Assembly (NCBI RefSeq): GCF_002224485.1
Contig: NZ_CP022463.1
Span: 2,048,239 to 2,112,238, forward strand
DNA: 64,000 nt
Direction of reading: 5' to 3'
DNA from: Sinomonas sp. R1AF57
GTDB taxonomy: Bacteria > Actinomycetota > Actinomycetes > Actinomycetales > Micrococcaceae
The notes below the pieces were generated by a model. That model did no database searches, had not been told where the DNA came from, and worked only from the letters and a program-made list of their open reading frames with translations. Of this stretch, positions 62,342 through 64,000 are shown piece by piece. Position 1 is the first letter of the stretch, and every line of letters begins with the position of its first letter. Made by a program: the position numbers and the translations under genes.

Positions 62342-64000
62342 CTAGTGCTTGTCGTTCTCGCCCTTCGAGGCGAGCGTCGTCTTCTGCACCTGGAGGAGGA
62401 ACTCGACGTTCGAGCCCGTCTCGCGGATCTTCGTGGTGAGCAGCTCGAGCGCCTGCTGGGTGTCGAGGCCGGAGAGCACGCGGCGCAGGCGCCACATGAT
62501 CTTGACCTCTTCCGGCGAGAGCAGGTTCTCCTCGCGGCGCGTGCCGGACGCGTTGACGTCCACGGCCGGGAAGATGCGCTTGTCGGCGAGGGCGCGGGAC
62601 AGCCGCAGCTCCATGTTGCCGGTGCCCTTGAACTCCTCGAAGATCACCTCGTCCATCTTGGAGCCCGTCTCGACGAGCGCCGTGGCGAGGATGGTCAGCG
62701 AGCCGCCGTTCTCGATGTTCCGCGCGGCGCCGAAGAAGCGCTTGGGCGGGTACAGCGCGGCCGAGTCGACACCGCCGGAGAGGATGCGGCCCGAGGCCGG
62801 CGCGGCGAGGTTGTACGCGCGGCCGAGCCGGGTCATCGAGTCCAGCAGCACCACGACGTCCATGCCCATCTCGACGAGGCGCTTGGCGCGCTCGATCGCG
62901 AGCTCGGCCACCGTCGTGTGGTCGTCGGCCGGGCGGTCGAAGGTCGAGGCGATGACCTCGCCCTTCACCGAGCGCTGCATGTCGGTGACCTCTTCGGGAC
63001 GCTCGTCGACGAGCACCATCATGAGGTGGACCTCGGGGTTGTTCACCGTGATCGCGTTCGCGATGGACTGCAGGATGAGCGTCTTGCCGGCCTTCGGCGG
63101 GGAGACGATGAGGCCGCGCTGGCCCTTGCCGATCGGTGCCACGAGGTCGATGACGCGCGGGCCGATCTTCTTCGGGTCGGTCTCGAGGCGCAGGCGCTCC
63201 GAGGGGTACAGCGGGACGAGCTTGGTGAACTCGACCCGGCCCTTCATCTCCTCGGGGCTCTTGCCGTTGACGCTCGTGACCCGCACGAGGGCGTTGAACT
63301 TCTGGCGGCCGCCCTGCTGCTGGCGGTTCTCCTCGCCGTCGCGCGGTGCGCGGATGGCGCCGACCACCGCGTCGCCCTTGCGCAGGCCGTGCTTCTTGAC
63401 CTGGGCGAGCGGCACGTAGACGTCGTTGGGACCGGGCAGGTAGCCGGAGGTGCGGATGAAGGCGTAGTTCTCGAGGACATCGAGGATGCCCGCGACGGGG
63501 ACCAGGACGTCGTCCTCGGTCACCTCAGTGTCATCGACGTCCGGGCCCGCGCTGCGGCCGCGCCGGCGCTCGTTCCGGTCGCGGAACCGCTCGTTGCGGC
63601 CTCCCTGCTCGCCGCCGTCGCGGTCGCGGCCACGGCGCGAGCGGCGCGAACGGCGCGAGCCGCCCTCGTCGCCGTCGCCCTCGTCGCGCCGGTCCTGACG
63701 CTCCTGGCCCTCGTCGCGCCGGCTCTGGCGCTCCTGGCGGTCCGACCGCTCGCGGCCCTCACGGCCACGGCGCTGGCGGCCCTCACCGGCCTCCTGCTGC
63801 GGGGCCTCGGCGGGCTGCTGGGCAGCGTGCTCGGCCTCGGCGGCCTTCTGGGGCGCCTCCGCCGGCGCCTCGGCGGGAGCCTCGGCAGGCGTCTGGGCGC
63901 GCTGCTCGGGGGCAGCAGTCTCGGTGCCGGAGCCCTGAGCGGCCTCAGCGCGGCGGCTGCGGCCGCGGCTGCGGGCCGGGCGCGTCGGCTCAGCCGGCGC
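62342..64000 (-). CDS. rho: Transcription termination factor Rho (5' end outside window)
   Basis: At least 552 residues; the frame is open to the window edge with no start codon, so the N-terminus lies beyond 64000. The visible N-terminal ~160 residues are an Ala/Pro/Glu then Arg/Asp/Gln/Gly-rich insertion typical of actinobacterial Rho (Micrococcus type), which binds RNA and affects termination at structured transcripts. The core follows: G-I-L-D-V-L-E-N-Y-A-F-I-R (RNA-binding OB fold), P-P-K-A-G-K-T Walker A, V-L-V-D-E-R-P-E-E-V-T-D-M and S-M-T-R-L-G-R-A-Y-N. The catalytic core looks intact. Confidence 0.96.
   Translation of the reverse strand, partial: APAEPTRPARSRGRSRRAEAAQGSGTETAAPEQRAQTPAEAPAEAPAEAPQKAAEAEHAAQQPAEAPQQEAGEGRQRRGREGRERSDRQERQSRRDEGQERQDRRDEGDGDEGGSRRSRRSRRGRDRDGGEQGGRNERFRDRNERRRGRSAGPDVDDTEVTEDDVLVPVAGILDVLENYAFIRTSGYLPGPNDVYVPLAQVKKHGLRKGDAVVGAIRAPRDGEENRQQQGGRQKFNALVRVTSVNGKSPEEMKGRVEFTKLVPLYPSERLRLETDPKKIGPRVIDLVAPIGKGQRGLIVSPPKAGKTLILQSIANAITVNNPEVHLMMVLVDERPEEVTDMQRSVKGEVIASTFDRPADDHTTVAELAIERAKRLVEMGMDVVVLLDSMTRLGRAYNLAAPASGRILSGGVDSAALYPPKRFFGAARNIENGGSLTILATALVETGSKMDEVIFEEFKGTGNMELRLSRALADKRIFPAVDVNASGTRREENLLSPEEVKIMWRLRRVLSGLDTQQALELLTTKIRETGSNVEFLLQVQKTTLASKGENDKH

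Noticed and set aside
63520-63786. Small Ala/Arg-rich ORF at the right edge
   Set aside because: It is an alternative frame of the repetitive Arg/Asp-rich N-terminal part of rho, whose own frame is open to the window edge.

Overview
The window is a 64 kb stretch of a very GC-rich chromosome and is almost entirely core chromosome rather than accessory DNA. Gene content and order point to an actinobacterium, most likely a member of the Micrococcaceae (Arthrobacter or Sinomonas type; the genus is an inference). From memory, two blocks match the Mycobacterium tuberculosis order. One is rho-prfA-prmC-sua5-wecA-atpI-atpBEFHAGDC-DUF2550-nucS (about 38-64 kb, almost all on the minus strand). The other is pncB-clpS-DUF2017-murI-Rv1339-rph-rdgB (17.7-24.5 kb). 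NucS in place of MutS/MutL and an Arg/Asp-rich N-terminal Rho domain are further actinobacterial marks. I saw no tRNA, rRNA, CRISPR array, IS element or prophage.

Layout. 0-7.6 kb: an edge-truncated hydrolase, a frameshifted hydrolase, and a small aromatic-catabolism module (flavin reductase, HpaB-type monooxygenase, MHS-family transporter, divergent IclR regulator with palindromic operators), then an MFS exporter. 7.7-17.7 kb: sbcD-sbcC nuclease, aquaporin, two tiny DUF202 membrane proteins, a degenerate ADP-ribosylglycohydrolase, a DUF4395 membrane protein, a DnaQ-exonuclease/BRCT protein and a DedA protein. 17.7-24.5 kb: rph-rdgB, an aldo/keto reductase, the clpS-DUF2017-murI-phosphodiesterase operon, and divergent pncB. 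24.5-30.6 kb: a decaying AbiEi-like gene, pncA between two clusters of a 14-bp repeat, a DUF3039-MFS-helicase operon, and nagB. 30.6-38.5 kb: a thioredoxin-fold co-chaperone with an ABC exporter, a two-module secreted protein, an AI-2E-type permease and a hydrolase. 38.5-45.5 kb: nucS, nagA, a cold-shock gene with a strong terminator, a putative aminoacyl-phosphatidylglycerol synthase with its esterase partner, and DUF2550. 45.4-53.3 kb: the F1Fo ATP synthase operon. 53.4-59.4 kb: wecA plus nucleotide-sugar and glycosyltransferase genes for a surface polysaccharide. 59.4-64 kb: sua5, prmC, prfA and the 3' part of rho.

How genes work together: pncA and pncB form the nicotinamide-to-NaMN salvage route; nagA and nagB recycle amino sugars; SbcCD, NucS and the DnaQ-like exonuclease are genome-maintenance enzymes; PrmC methylates the release factor encoded next to it; WecA, the CapD-like dehydratase and the glycosyltransferases act in cell-envelope glycan synthesis.

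The clearest non-gene signal is regulatory. At least fifteen genes have a TANNNT -10 box exactly 6-7 nt before the start codon and, in most, no usable Shine-Dalgarno sequence, the signature of leaderless transcription. No obviously novel defence or mobile system was found. The more unusual items are this leaderless architecture, a rhomboid-like/MprF-type fusion paired with an esterase, repeat clusters flanking pncA, and several pseudoenzymes and pseudogenes.
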